Positions 1-5,505 of a stretch of DNA of 5,548 nucleotides are shown here, piece after piece. This DNA comes from Deltaproteobacteria bacterium (GTDB lineage: Bacteria; Desulfobacterota; Desulfobaccia; Desulfobaccales; Desulfobaccaceae). Position 1 is the stretch's first letter, and every line of letters begins with the position of its first letter. Location: the NCBI GenBank assembly GCA_016874895.1, contig VGSX01000244.1, forward strand, positions 1-5,548, given 5' to 3'. The notes beneath the pieces were generated by a model. The model was not told where the DNA came from and searched no databases. It saw only the letters and a program-made list of their open reading frames with translations. A program made the position numbers and the translations under genes.

Positions 1-1
1 T

Positions 2-364
2 TACGGCCCGGAGGGCATTGCCTTTGAAAGCGAGGACGTGTTCTTTGAGTACGACCAGGCCACCCTGACTCCCGAGTCACGGAACCTCCTGCAGAAAAAA
101 GCCGCCTTTTTGCTCAAGCACCCGGAGGTGCAGATAACCATCGAGGGCCATTGCGATCAGAGGGGCAGCAGCGACTATAATCTGGGGTTAGGGCAGAGAC
201 GGGCCGACAGTATAAAATATTATCTCATGGACCTGGGAGTGCCCGGCAACCGCATGGCCACCGTCAGTTATGGCAAGGAGCAGCCTCTGGACCCCGGTTA
301 CGGGGAAGAGGCCTGGGCCAGAAACCGGCGGGGACACCTGGTCATGGGCGGCCTGAACGACTAA
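2..364 (+). CDS. pal: Pal, peptidoglycan-associated lipoprotein, C-terminal OmpA-like domain (5' end outside window)
   Basis: This is the last 120 residues of a Pal lipoprotein; the signal peptide, lipobox and linker lie left of the window. Pal sits in the outer membrane and binds peptidoglycan non-covalently as part of the Tol-Pal complex, which draws in the outer membrane during division. The visible part is an almost complete OmpA-like domain: an FFEYDQATLTPESR start, then TIEGHCDQRGSSDYN, LGQRRADSI, a VSYGKEQPLDPG stretch and a final ARNRRGHLV. By alignment to known OmpA-like domains, the diaminopimelate-binding pair should be the Asp of GHCD (visible residue 52) and the second Arg of QRRA (visible residue 67), 15 residues apart as in that family. 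The frame is open to the left edge, so the GTG at 38 is an internal Val codon and not a start. cpoB follows after 36 nt, the usual tol-pal order. Identification is secure; only the 5' end is missing. Confidence 0.95.
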   Translation, partial: YGPEGIAFESEDVFFEYDQATLTPESRNLLQKKAAFLLKHPEVQITIEGHCDQRGSSDYNLGLGQRRADSIKYYLMDLGVPGNRMATVSYGKEQPLDPGYGEEAWARNRRGHLVMGGLND

Positions 365-400
365 GGCCCTCTTGCCGCACACCCTGCAAAGTGCCCGATT

Positions 401-1297
401 ATGGTTATGAAATTTCCTCGGCTTTCTGTGAGTCTGCTCTTGCTCCTGGTTCTGCTGGGCCCGGGTTGCGGCGGGGACCTGCCTTTTGTTAAGAAGTCCC
501 CTCCCCCGGAGGCCCTGCTGGAGCCCCCTTCCGACCCTCCTCTGCCTCCCCTGACGCCGGGACCGGCTGCCCCCTCGCCTACGGTTCAGACCCCGAAGAC
601 GGGCAGTTTTACGGCGCCCGATACCCGGTTGGCCGACCTGGCCAGCAACCTGGAGACCATGCGGGCCCGACTGCAGGCCGCAGAGGGTAAAATAGCCGAA
701 CAGGAACACCAATTGCAGCAACTCATGCACTCCGGCACCCCCCGGCAGGCCCAAATGCAGGAAAAAATCACCGGTCTGGAGCGAGACCTGGCCGCTACCC
801 AGGAAAGGCTGCTGCAGCTGGAGGGACACCGCCCTGCTCCCAAAGCAGAGGCGCCTCCCGCGGGTCCCATAAAGGAGGTCCCGCCTCCAGCACCAGCACC
901 TGCCGCAGACCCTTTTCAGGAAGGTATGTCCCTCTACAAGCAGAAATCCTATGGTCCGGCCAGGGATAAATTGCAGCAGTATCTGAAAGAGCAGCCCAAG
1001 GGCGCCAAAGTCGTGGAAGCCCGGTATTACCTGGCCGACAGCCTGCTCCAGGAAAAACAGTATGATGAGGCCATCGTCGAGTTTAATAAAATAGTGGAGA
1101 ACCATCCCAAGAGTCCCCTGGCCCCGGCGGCCCTCCTGAAACAGGCCCAGGCCTTCAAGGCCCAGGGAAAAGCCAAAATCCACGGTCTTGTCTTGGAAAA
1201 GTTAATTGCCGATTACCCCCAGAGCCCCGAGGCGGCTCAGGCCCGCAAACTCCAGGGGGAGGCGGCCGCAACCCCTGATAAGAAAAAAGGGAGATAA
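401..1297 (+). CDS. cpoB: CpoB/YbgF-type Tol-Pal cell division coordinator (coiled coil plus TPR)
   Basis: This 298-aa exported protein is typical of CpoB (formerly YbgF), the periplasmic partner of TolA and Pal that in E. coli coordinates septal peptidoglycan synthesis with outer-membrane constriction. In order it has a hydrophobic signal segment (residues 8-20), a single Cys (Cys23), a Pro-rich linker (about 35-70), a long heptad-like helix (about 76-142, the trimerising coiled coil in the family), a second Pro/Ala linker (about 146-170) and three TPR-like repeats (about 171-203, 204-238, 241-275) with the recurring 'YP/HP-x-SP' ends. Cys23 follows LLGPG, a poor lipobox with Gly at -3 and Pro at -2, so both a lipoprotein and a cleaved soluble protein are possible. 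The start is uncertain: no good Shine-Dalgarno precedes ATG 401, and ATG 407 would give a more usual MKF signal start. The position between pal and ppiD supports the assignment. Confidence 0.88.
   Translation: MVMKFPRLSVSLLLLLVLLGPGCGGDLPFVKKSPPPEALLEPPSDPPLPPLTPGPAAPSPTVQTPKTGSFTAPDTRLADLASNLETMRARLQAAEGKIAEQEHQLQQLMHSGTPRQAQMQEKITGLERDLAATQERLLQLEGHRPAPKAEAPPAGPIKEVPPPAPAPAADPFQEGMSLYKQKSYGPARDKLQQYLKEQPKGAKVVEARYYLADSLLQEKQYDEAIVEFNKIVENHPKSPLAPAALLKQAQAFKAQGKAKIHGLVLEKLIADYPQSPEAAQARKLQGEAAATPDKKKGR
1288..1293 (+). promoter_or_regulatory. Shine-Dalgarno site of ppiD
   Basis: AGGGAG lies 7 nt before the GTG at 1301 and is embedded in the last codons of cpoB. It fixes the non-ATG start of the downstream gene and, with a 3-nt intergenic gap, suggests coupled translation of cpoB and ppiD. 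Confidence 0.7.
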
Positions 1298-1300
1298 TTC

Positions 1301-3190
1301 GTGCTTGATTTCATGCGCCGACACGCCAAGTCCTGGTTTGTCACTATTATTATTGGCGCCATTGTGGTGGTTTTTGTCCTGTGGGGCATCGGCACTTTCC
1401 GCTCGGCCCAGTTCCAGAAAGTGGTCGAGGTAAACGGCGTTAAAATTTACCTGCCCGAATACTACCGGGCTTATCAGACCCTGGTGCGCAGCTACCAGGA
1501 GCGCCTGGGAGGGGATTTCACCGAAGAAGTGGCCACCTCCCTGAATCTTAAGGAACAAACCCTGAATCACCTCATCGATGAAATTCTGATCCGGCAGGCC
1601 GCCCAAAGCCAGGGGCTGATGGTCACCGACGCCGAATTGCGGGATTATATTCAGAGAAACCCGGCCTTTGCTGACGGACGGGGCTTTAATGAGAAACGCT
1701 ACTTCCAGCTATTGGCCCGCCAGCGCCTTCCTGCCTCGGAATACGAAGCCATGGAACGGCAACGGCTCCTGAACCAAAAAATGGTGGGGTTTATCACCGC
1801 GTTCGCCAAAGTCTCCGAGGCCGACCTGCAGGAAACCTACAGACTGGAACATGAGGCGGTTCGGGTTGATTATGTCGTCATCGGCCCCTCCGGGTTTCTG
1901 AAGCAGCAGCAGGTGGACGCGGCTGAAGTGGAGCGTTTTTACGAATCGCATAAGGAGCTTTTCCGGGAGCCGGAAAAAGTCAGATTCCGTTATGTCTTCT
2001 TGAAATATCGGGATAAGGAACCTGACCTGAAGCCGGACCGCCAAAAACTCGAGGCTTTTTATTACGACCACCTGGAGGATTTTTCCCAGGCCGAAACGAT
2101 TCGAGTTAATGAAATCGTAATAGAAATCCACCCGCAGGCCAAACCCGCGGAACGGGAGCGCCTCCAGCAACAGGCCCAGGCCCTTCTCCAGCGAGCCAGG
2201 GCAGGAGAGCGACTTGACCGGCTGGCGGCACAGCATGCCCAAAGCCCGGGTTTTACGATCAAAGGACCGGAGGTGCAGGTGGTGAAACGCGGCCAGAAAA
2301 GTTCGGACTGGGAAGCCGTAGCCTTTAAGCTGGCCAGGGGCGAGACAGGGTTGGCTACTACGCCCGCCGGCTTCCATATCCTCCAGGTCATAGATATCCA
2401 GGAAACTAAGACCCCGGATTTCGCCAGCATCCTGCCCCAGGTGGAAAAATCCTGGCGGGAGGCGGAAGCAGTGCATATGACTCAACAGCAGGCCGCCCGA
2501 CTTAGGGGTGAGATGCTCTCCTCATCCTTTGCGGTTGCGGTCGGCCAAGCCGGGTTGCCGATGCAGGAAACACCTCTGTTGACCGCCGTGGAAGCCATCC
2601 CGGGGTTGGGCCTCCAGCCGGCCGTATCCCAGGCGGCCTGGAAGCTTAAACCTCAAGAGATCGGTAAACCTGTCACCCTGGAAGACGGCGTGGCCCTCTT
2701 CCAGCTGGTGGAACGCCAGGAGAGCGTTCTGCCGCCTTTGGATCAGATCAAAGACCGGGTAGCCGAGGCCGTGCGCCTGGAAAAGGCCAAAGAGGCCGCG
2801 GCCCGGGAGGCCAAAAAAGCCCTGGCCCGCTTACAAAAAGGGGAAACACTGGCCAAGCTGGCCGCCCAACTGGGCCTGCCCCTGCGGGACAGCGGCTTTT
2901 TTACCCGGCCCCAGGGATTTCCGGGGCATCCTCAGGCCAGGAGTCTGACTACCGCAGCCTTTGCCTTAAACCCAGCTCAGCCTCATCTCGCCGAACCCAT
3001 CCGCCTCAATGGCGACAATTTCCTCCTGGCCCTCAAGGCACGGCGTCAGCCTGATCCGAAACAGTTCGCCCAGGATAGGGAACAGATGGAGAAATACCTC
3101 CTCGAGTTGAAACAGCAGATGGTGTTTTCCCAATGGCTGGCCCTGCAACGGCAGCGGGCCAAAATCAGGGTGTATGAATTGCCCTCCTGA
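1301..3190 (+). CDS. ppiD: PpiD/SurA-type membrane-anchored periplasmic chaperone with degenerate parvulin domain
   Basis: This 629-aa protein is close to E. coli PpiD in length (about 620 aa) and has the same plan. A short basic cytoplasmic N-terminus leads into one membrane anchor (about residues 13-30). A SurA_N-like helical chaperone region follows (about 40-185, with the motif LNHLIDEILIRQAAQSQGL), then three repeated linker units, a parvulin-like domain (about 266-366, ending AGFHILQVIDI) and a long C-terminal chaperone region (about 400-629) that itself resembles a decayed second parvulin repeat. PpiD assists folding of proteins leaving the Sec translocon on the periplasmic side. The catalytic site looks lost: the His of the usual xxHIL motif aligns with Glu271 and the GGxLG loop is replaced by KGPEVQ, although the late His359 remains. 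E. coli PpiD's parvulin domain is likewise reported to be inactive, so a chaperone role is likely. The GTG start is supported by AGGGAG at 7 nt. Confidence 0.88.
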   Translation: MLDFMRRHAKSWFVTIIIGAIVVVFVLWGIGTFRSAQFQKVVEVNGVKIYLPEYYRAYQTLVRSYQERLGGDFTEEVATSLNLKEQTLNHLIDEILIRQAAQSQGLMVTDAELRDYIQRNPAFADGRGFNEKRYFQLLARQRLPASEYEAMERQRLLNQKMVGFITAFAKVSEADLQETYRLEHEAVRVDYVVIGPSGFLKQQQVDAAEVERFYESHKELFREPEKVRFRYVFLKYRDKEPDLKPDRQKLEAFYYDHLEDFSQAETIRVNEIVIEIHPQAKPAERERLQQQAQALLQRARAGERLDRLAAQHAQSPGFTIKGPEVQVVKRGQKSSDWEAVAFKLARGETGLATTPAGFHILQVIDIQETKTPDFASILPQVEKSWREAEAVHMTQQQAARLRGEMLSSSFAVAVGQAGLPMQETPLLTAVEAIPGLGLQPAVSQAAWKLKPQEIGKPVTLEDGVALFQLVERQESVLPPLDQIKDRVAEAVRLEKAKEAAAREAKKALARLQKGETLAKLAAQLGLPLRDSGFFTRPQGFPGHPQARSLTTAAFALNPAQPHLAEPIRLNGDNFLLALKARRQPDPKQFAQDREQMEKYLLELKQQMVFSQWLALQRQRAKIRVYELPS

Positions 3191-3201
3191 TCCCGCAGGA
3201 G
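3184..3201 (+). repeat. Short inverted repeat over the ppiD stop codon
   Basis: CTCCTG (3184-3189) and CAGGAG (3196-3201) form a perfect 6-bp stem with a 6-nt loop, covering the TGA of ppiD. No T-run follows, so it is not a standard intrinsic terminator. It could be a weak RNA hairpin at the end of the envelope operon, or chance. Confidence 0.3.
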
Positions 3202-3203
3202 TA

Positions 3204-3305
3204 ATGAACCTGGCTCACTACGGTCCAACGCCCCGGTCTATGGTTGAGAAATCGGCTTACAGCCGGCGGCAGGTTCGCCATCGAAAAGGAGAAACGGCAT
3301 GGTGA
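3204..3305 (+). CDS. Possible 33-aa basic small ORF upstream of the membrane protein gene
   Basis: An open frame beginning ATGAACCTGGCT fills nearly the whole gap after ppiD and ends at a TGA within ATGGTGA, so its stop overlaps the next gene's start. Such overlap is typical of translational coupling. The predicted product is basic (SRRQVRHRK in its second half), has no hydrophobic segment and matches no family I know. Against it, the only upstream purine-rich site (AGGAG, 3197-3201) is just 2 nt from the ATG, too close for normal initiation. An in-frame ATG at 3240 has no Shine-Dalgarno. It could be a leader peptide or simply a chance open frame in GC-rich DNA. Confidence 0.2.
   Translation: MNLAHYGPTPRSMVEKSAYSRRQVRHRKGETAW
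3286..3291 (+). promoter_or_regulatory. Shine-Dalgarno site of the three-helix membrane protein gene
   Basis: AAGGAG lies 7 nt before the ATG at 3299. It is the strongest ribosome binding site in the window and supports that start codon. Confidence 0.75.
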
Positions 3306-4018
3306 ATTTCATCAGCAACTATGTTCTGACGGCTTACATCCAGGTAGTGATTTTCTTCGTTCTGGTGGGTTTGTTTTTCCTCCAGCGCCGCCGCCTTGAG
3401 CTGGTGAGTTCCGGCTTAAGTTGGCTCAAGACCATATTTCTGTTTGTCCTGTTTCTCTATTTTGTCTGGAACTGGGCCAGCGAAATTCCAGCCTCCATGC
3501 GTTTGGCCAGCGTCCTGGGCATGTTATTCATCAATCTGCACATGGTCTATAACCTCGTGCTGGGCAACCTGGAGGAAAAATACCGGCGCTCCCTGGAGGA
3601 GTACGGTCAGGATATCAAGAACAAAGCCCGCCTGGCGGAGGTCTGGCGCACCGGCAAGAAGTTTATTCACACCCGGTACTTTTTTGATGCTTTGATCAGC
3701 GGCTACTCCCCCGGAAATTTTCTCAAAGCAGTGGTGACCCGTCAGATTCCCGCGGATATCCAGCGCGTCCTGGCCAAACACGGGTTTGACCAGGAGCTGG
3801 TGACCTTCCAGACCATGCGCAATTTTCTCACCACCAGGTTAGACCAGAGCCATGAGACGCCGCCGGAACTCAAGGACATCTTGACCCCCGCAATCAGACA
3901 GTTCGGGGAGCACCCCTGGATCCAAGACCAGGTGAACGAATTCCTCCGCCTGGCCCTCCAGGACCCGGAGAAGCTCTACCATTCCGCCTGGAGCGAGACT
4001 CCGTCGGAAAAGTCCTGA
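3299..4018 (+). CDS. Unrecognised three-helix inner-membrane protein with cytoplasmic C-terminal domain
   Basis: I do not recognise this 239-aa protein. It has three hydrophobic segments (about residues 10-28, 42-59 and 68-88) followed by a soluble domain of about 150 residues. The Arg-rich loop QRRRLE after helix 1 and the basic stretch after helix 3 (KYRR...KNKARLAEVWRTGKK) predict, by the positive-inside rule, that the N-terminus is periplasmic and the C-terminal domain cytoplasmic. That domain is mainly helical by appearance, has no Cys and shows no Walker, HAMP, kinase or metal-binding signature. Trp, Phe and Tyr are frequent in the membrane part. The start is secured by AAGGAG at 7 nt. 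The gene is followed after 22 nt by the LutB-type gene, so the two are probably co-transcribed. The product could be a membrane anchor or partner for that iron-sulfur protein, but nothing in the sequence proves it. The frame is clearly coding; function is unknown. Confidence 0.85.
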   Translation: MVNFISNYVLTAYIQVVIFFVLVGLFFLQRRRLELVSSGLSWLKTIFLFVLFLYFVWNWASEIPASMRLASVLGMLFINLHMVYNLVLGNLEEKYRRSLEEYGQDIKNKARLAEVWRTGKKFIHTRYFFDALISGYSPGNFLKAVVTRQIPADIQRVLAKHGFDQELVTFQTMRNFLTTRLDQSHETPPELKDILTPAIRQFGEHPWIQDQVNEFLRLALQDPEKLYHSAWSETPSEKS

Positions 4019-4040
4019 AGACTGCGGCCAGCAACGTAAC

Positions 4041-5387
4041 GTGCCCGTTCCATCACATAGCTTATCTCCCCGAGACGGAGCCAACGAAATCCCGGCGGTC
4101 AGGCTGGCAGCCCAACGGGCCCTGGCGGCCCGTCTCCGTTTGGTAGAAGAATACCCCCAGTGGGAAATCTGGCGTCAGCAGGCCCGCACCATCAAGTCCG
4201 AGGTGATTTCTCATCTGGATGAGTATCTGGACCGGCTTCGGTCCCAGGTGGAAGCCTGGGGAGGCCGGGTGCTCAGGGCTGCGGACGGGCCCGCGGCCTG
4301 CGCCCTGATCATGGACCTGGTGCGGCGCCACCGGGTGCGGAGGCTGGTCAAAGCCAAATCCATGACCAGTGAGGAAGTCGGGATCAATGCAGCCTTGACG
4401 GCCGCAGGCTGCCAGGTCACCGAAACCGACCTGGGCGAGTTCATCGTGCAATTGGCCGGACATCCACCGGCCCACCTCACCGCCCCGGCAATGCACCTGA
4501 ACCGGGAGGATATTGCCGATCTTTTCGTCCGCCATTTGCACCTTCCCCGACAGAGCGATCCCGCGGCATTATCCCGGCAGGGGGCCGAACACCTGCGGCC
4601 CCGTTTCTGGGAGGCGCAGATGGGGCTCACCGGGGTGAACTTTGCGGCCGCGGCCAGCGGCCACCTGGTGATGCTGGAAAACGAAGGCAATCTGCGCCTG
4701 ACCGCCACTGCTCCCCCCGTCCATGTCGCCCTCATGGGCATGGAAAAAATCATCCCGGCATTGACGGACCTGGAAGTCTTCCTGCGCCTGCTGCCGGCCA
4801 GCGCCACGGGCCAGAGGCTCACCGCCTACGTCAATTTTATCCATGGGCTGAAATGGCATCCCCAGGGCCAACAGGCCTTCTATCTCATCGTGCTGGATAA
4901 CGGCCGGTCCCGGCTGGCAGCCGATCCATTCTTCCGGGAGGCCCTGTATTGCCTGCGCTGCGGCGCCTGCCTGAATATCTGCCCCATCTTCCAACTGGGC
5001 GGAGGCCACCTGTACGGCAGGGTTTATACCGGCCCCATCGGCATCCTGCTGGGGGAGTATCTGGGGGAAAGAGCAGATCTCACCGACCTGTGCACCCAAT
5101 GCGGGGCCTGCAGCCAGATCTGCCCCGCCGGCATCGATCTGACCGAAAAGATCAACCTCTTGCGCAGCCGCAGCCGCAGCCACCCTGGGCTCAGGGCCGC
5201 GGTCCGAGGCGGCAGTCTGCTGCTGCAGCATCCCCGCCTTTACCGCTGTTTAATCCCCTTGGGCCGGCTCCTCGGGCGATCTCTGCCCCGAAGGATCACG
5301 GCCCGATGGTGGGGAGGACACCAGAGCCCGCCCCAACCGACGCGCCGAAGCTTCTTCGAGTCCCGGCCGCCGGGACCCCGGATTTAG
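4041..5387 (+). CDS. lutB: LutB/LldF-type LUD-domain iron-sulfur protein (lactate utilisation family)
   Basis: This 448-aa cytoplasmic protein belongs to the LutB/LldF family, the iron-sulfur subunit of LutABC/LldEFG complexes that oxidise L-lactate to pyruvate. The LUD domain (about residues 60-290) shows the family blocks VKAKSMTSEEVGIN (103-116), TETDLGEFIVQLAGHPPAH (127-145), NREDIADLF (154-162) and GHLVMLENEGNLRL followed by PPVHVALMGMEKIIPAL. Two [4Fe-4S] motifs follow: Cys304, 307, 310, 314 and Cys351, 354, 357, 361, each CxxCxxCxxxCP, separated by the family stretch GRVYTGPIG. The Arg/Pro-rich C-terminus (about 380-448) is slightly shorter than in typical members. The GTG start has no clear Shine-Dalgarno, but no alternative start lies just upstream and the N-terminal length fits homologues, so reinitiation after the upstream gene is likely. 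No lutA or lutC is in the window, so the substrate may differ from lactate. A CGCAGC triplicate at 5163-5180 encodes RSRSRS. Confidence 0.9.
   Translation: MPVPSHSLSPRDGANEIPAVRLAAQRALAARLRLVEEYPQWEIWRQQARTIKSEVISHLDEYLDRLRSQVEAWGGRVLRAADGPAACALIMDLVRRHRVRRLVKAKSMTSEEVGINAALTAAGCQVTETDLGEFIVQLAGHPPAHLTAPAMHLNREDIADLFVRHLHLPRQSDPAALSRQGAEHLRPRFWEAQMGLTGVNFAAAASGHLVMLENEGNLRLTATAPPVHVALMGMEKIIPALTDLEVFLRLLPASATGQRLTAYVNFIHGLKWHPQGQQAFYLIVLDNGRSRLAADPFFREALYCLRCGACLNICPIFQLGGGHLYGRVYTGPIGILLGEYLGERADLTDLCTQCGACSQICPAGIDLTEKINLLRSRSRSHPGLRAAVRGGSLLLQHPRLYRCLIPLGRLLGRSLPRRITARWWGGHQSPPQPTRRSFFESRPPGPRI
5163..5180 (+). repeat. Hexanucleotide tandem repeat (CGCAGC)x3
   Basis: Three perfect copies of CGCAGC inside the LutB-type gene encode Arg-Ser three times just after the second iron-sulfur motif. 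Slippage would keep the reading frame. It probably has no function beyond a basic, flexible linker. Confidence 0.6.
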
Positions 5388-5479
5388 AGCGGTTTTACCG
5401 TGAAAATCCCCCTTTTCAAAAGACGGAAGTTCCACTTCTTTCAGAGGAAAAGTGGGATAACATATTGAATAGTATTTAA
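5306..5479 (+). CDS. Possible 57-aa small ORF overlapping the 3' end of the LutB-type gene
   Basis: An ATG preceded by GAAGGA (5290-5295, 10-nt spacing) opens a frame that overlaps the last 82 bases of the LutB-type gene and runs 92 bases beyond it to a TAA. The first half is Pro-rich (PEPAPTDAPKLL); the second half looks more protein-like, with PLLSEEKWDNILNSI resembling an amphipathic helix. I know no matching family. The portion past 5388 is more AT-rich than the genes upstream. It could be a small translationally coupled protein, the 3' remnant of a decayed gene, or chance. The main frame of the LutB-type gene keeps a plausible family-like tail (QPTRRSFFE), so a frameshift in lutB is not required. 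Confidence 0.3.
   Translation: MVGRTPEPAPTDAPKLLRVPAAGTPDLERFYRENPPFQKTEVPLLSEEKWDNILNSI
5432..5455 (+). repeat. Inverted repeat downstream of the LutB-type gene
   Basis: CCACTT (5432-5437) pairs with AAGTGG (5450-5455) around a 12-nt loop. It is 45 nt past the LutB-type stop, but no T-run follows, so at best it is a weak terminator or an RNA 3'-end hairpin. It also lies inside the small ORF at 5306-5479. Confidence 0.3.
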
Positions 5480-5482
5480 AAT

Positions 5483-5505
5483 TAATTTCAAAAGGGTGGA
5501 AATTA
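5483..5505. repeat. AT-rich 7-bp inverted repeat next to a possible -10 element
   Basis: TAATTTC (5483-5489) and GAAATTA (5499-5505) form a perfect 7-bp inverted repeat around a 9-nt centre. It lies in the only AT-rich stretch of the window and its right arm overlaps TACAAT (5504-5509), a good match to a -10 hexamer. The geometry suits an operator or hairpin in the promoter of a gene to the right. No convincing -35 element is found at 16-18 nt, so the promoter call is weak. Confidence 0.3.

Noticed and set aside
365..400. Possible promoter or terminator between pal and cpoB
   Set aside because: Only 36 nt, no hairpin with T-run, no -10/-35 pair. Best read as an ordinary intra-operon spacer.
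188..1183. 331-codon open frame on the minus strand across pal and cpoB
   Set aside because: It runs antisense to two well-identified genes, its translation is rich in Gly, Arg and Gln without any domain, and it crosses the pal-cpoB junction. It is a shadow of GC-rich codon bias.
1709..2485. 258-codon open frame on the minus strand within ppiD
   Set aside because: It is wholly antisense to a family-conserved gene, with no motif and no ribosome binding context. Chance open frame.
3206..3276. GAACCTG (3206-3212) and CAGGTTC (3270-3276) as a long-range inverted repeat or riboswitch-like fold
   Set aside because: Only 7 bp with a 57-nt loop and no supporting inner helices or known riboswitch motif; expected by chance.
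4062..5231. Several minus-strand open frames of 159-220 codons opposite the LutB-type gene
   Set aside because: The + strand frame carries conserved LUD and [4Fe-4S] motifs throughout. The antisense products are low-complexity Ala, Arg and Gln sequences.
4949..5305. Upstream part of the second-frame ORF inside lutB, considered as a longer gene or a frameshifted lutB
   Set aside because: The main frame keeps both Cys motifs through 5123 and a plausible tail to 5387, while the alternative frame here is Pro/Arg-rich noise. Only the part from 5306 is kept as a weak candidate.
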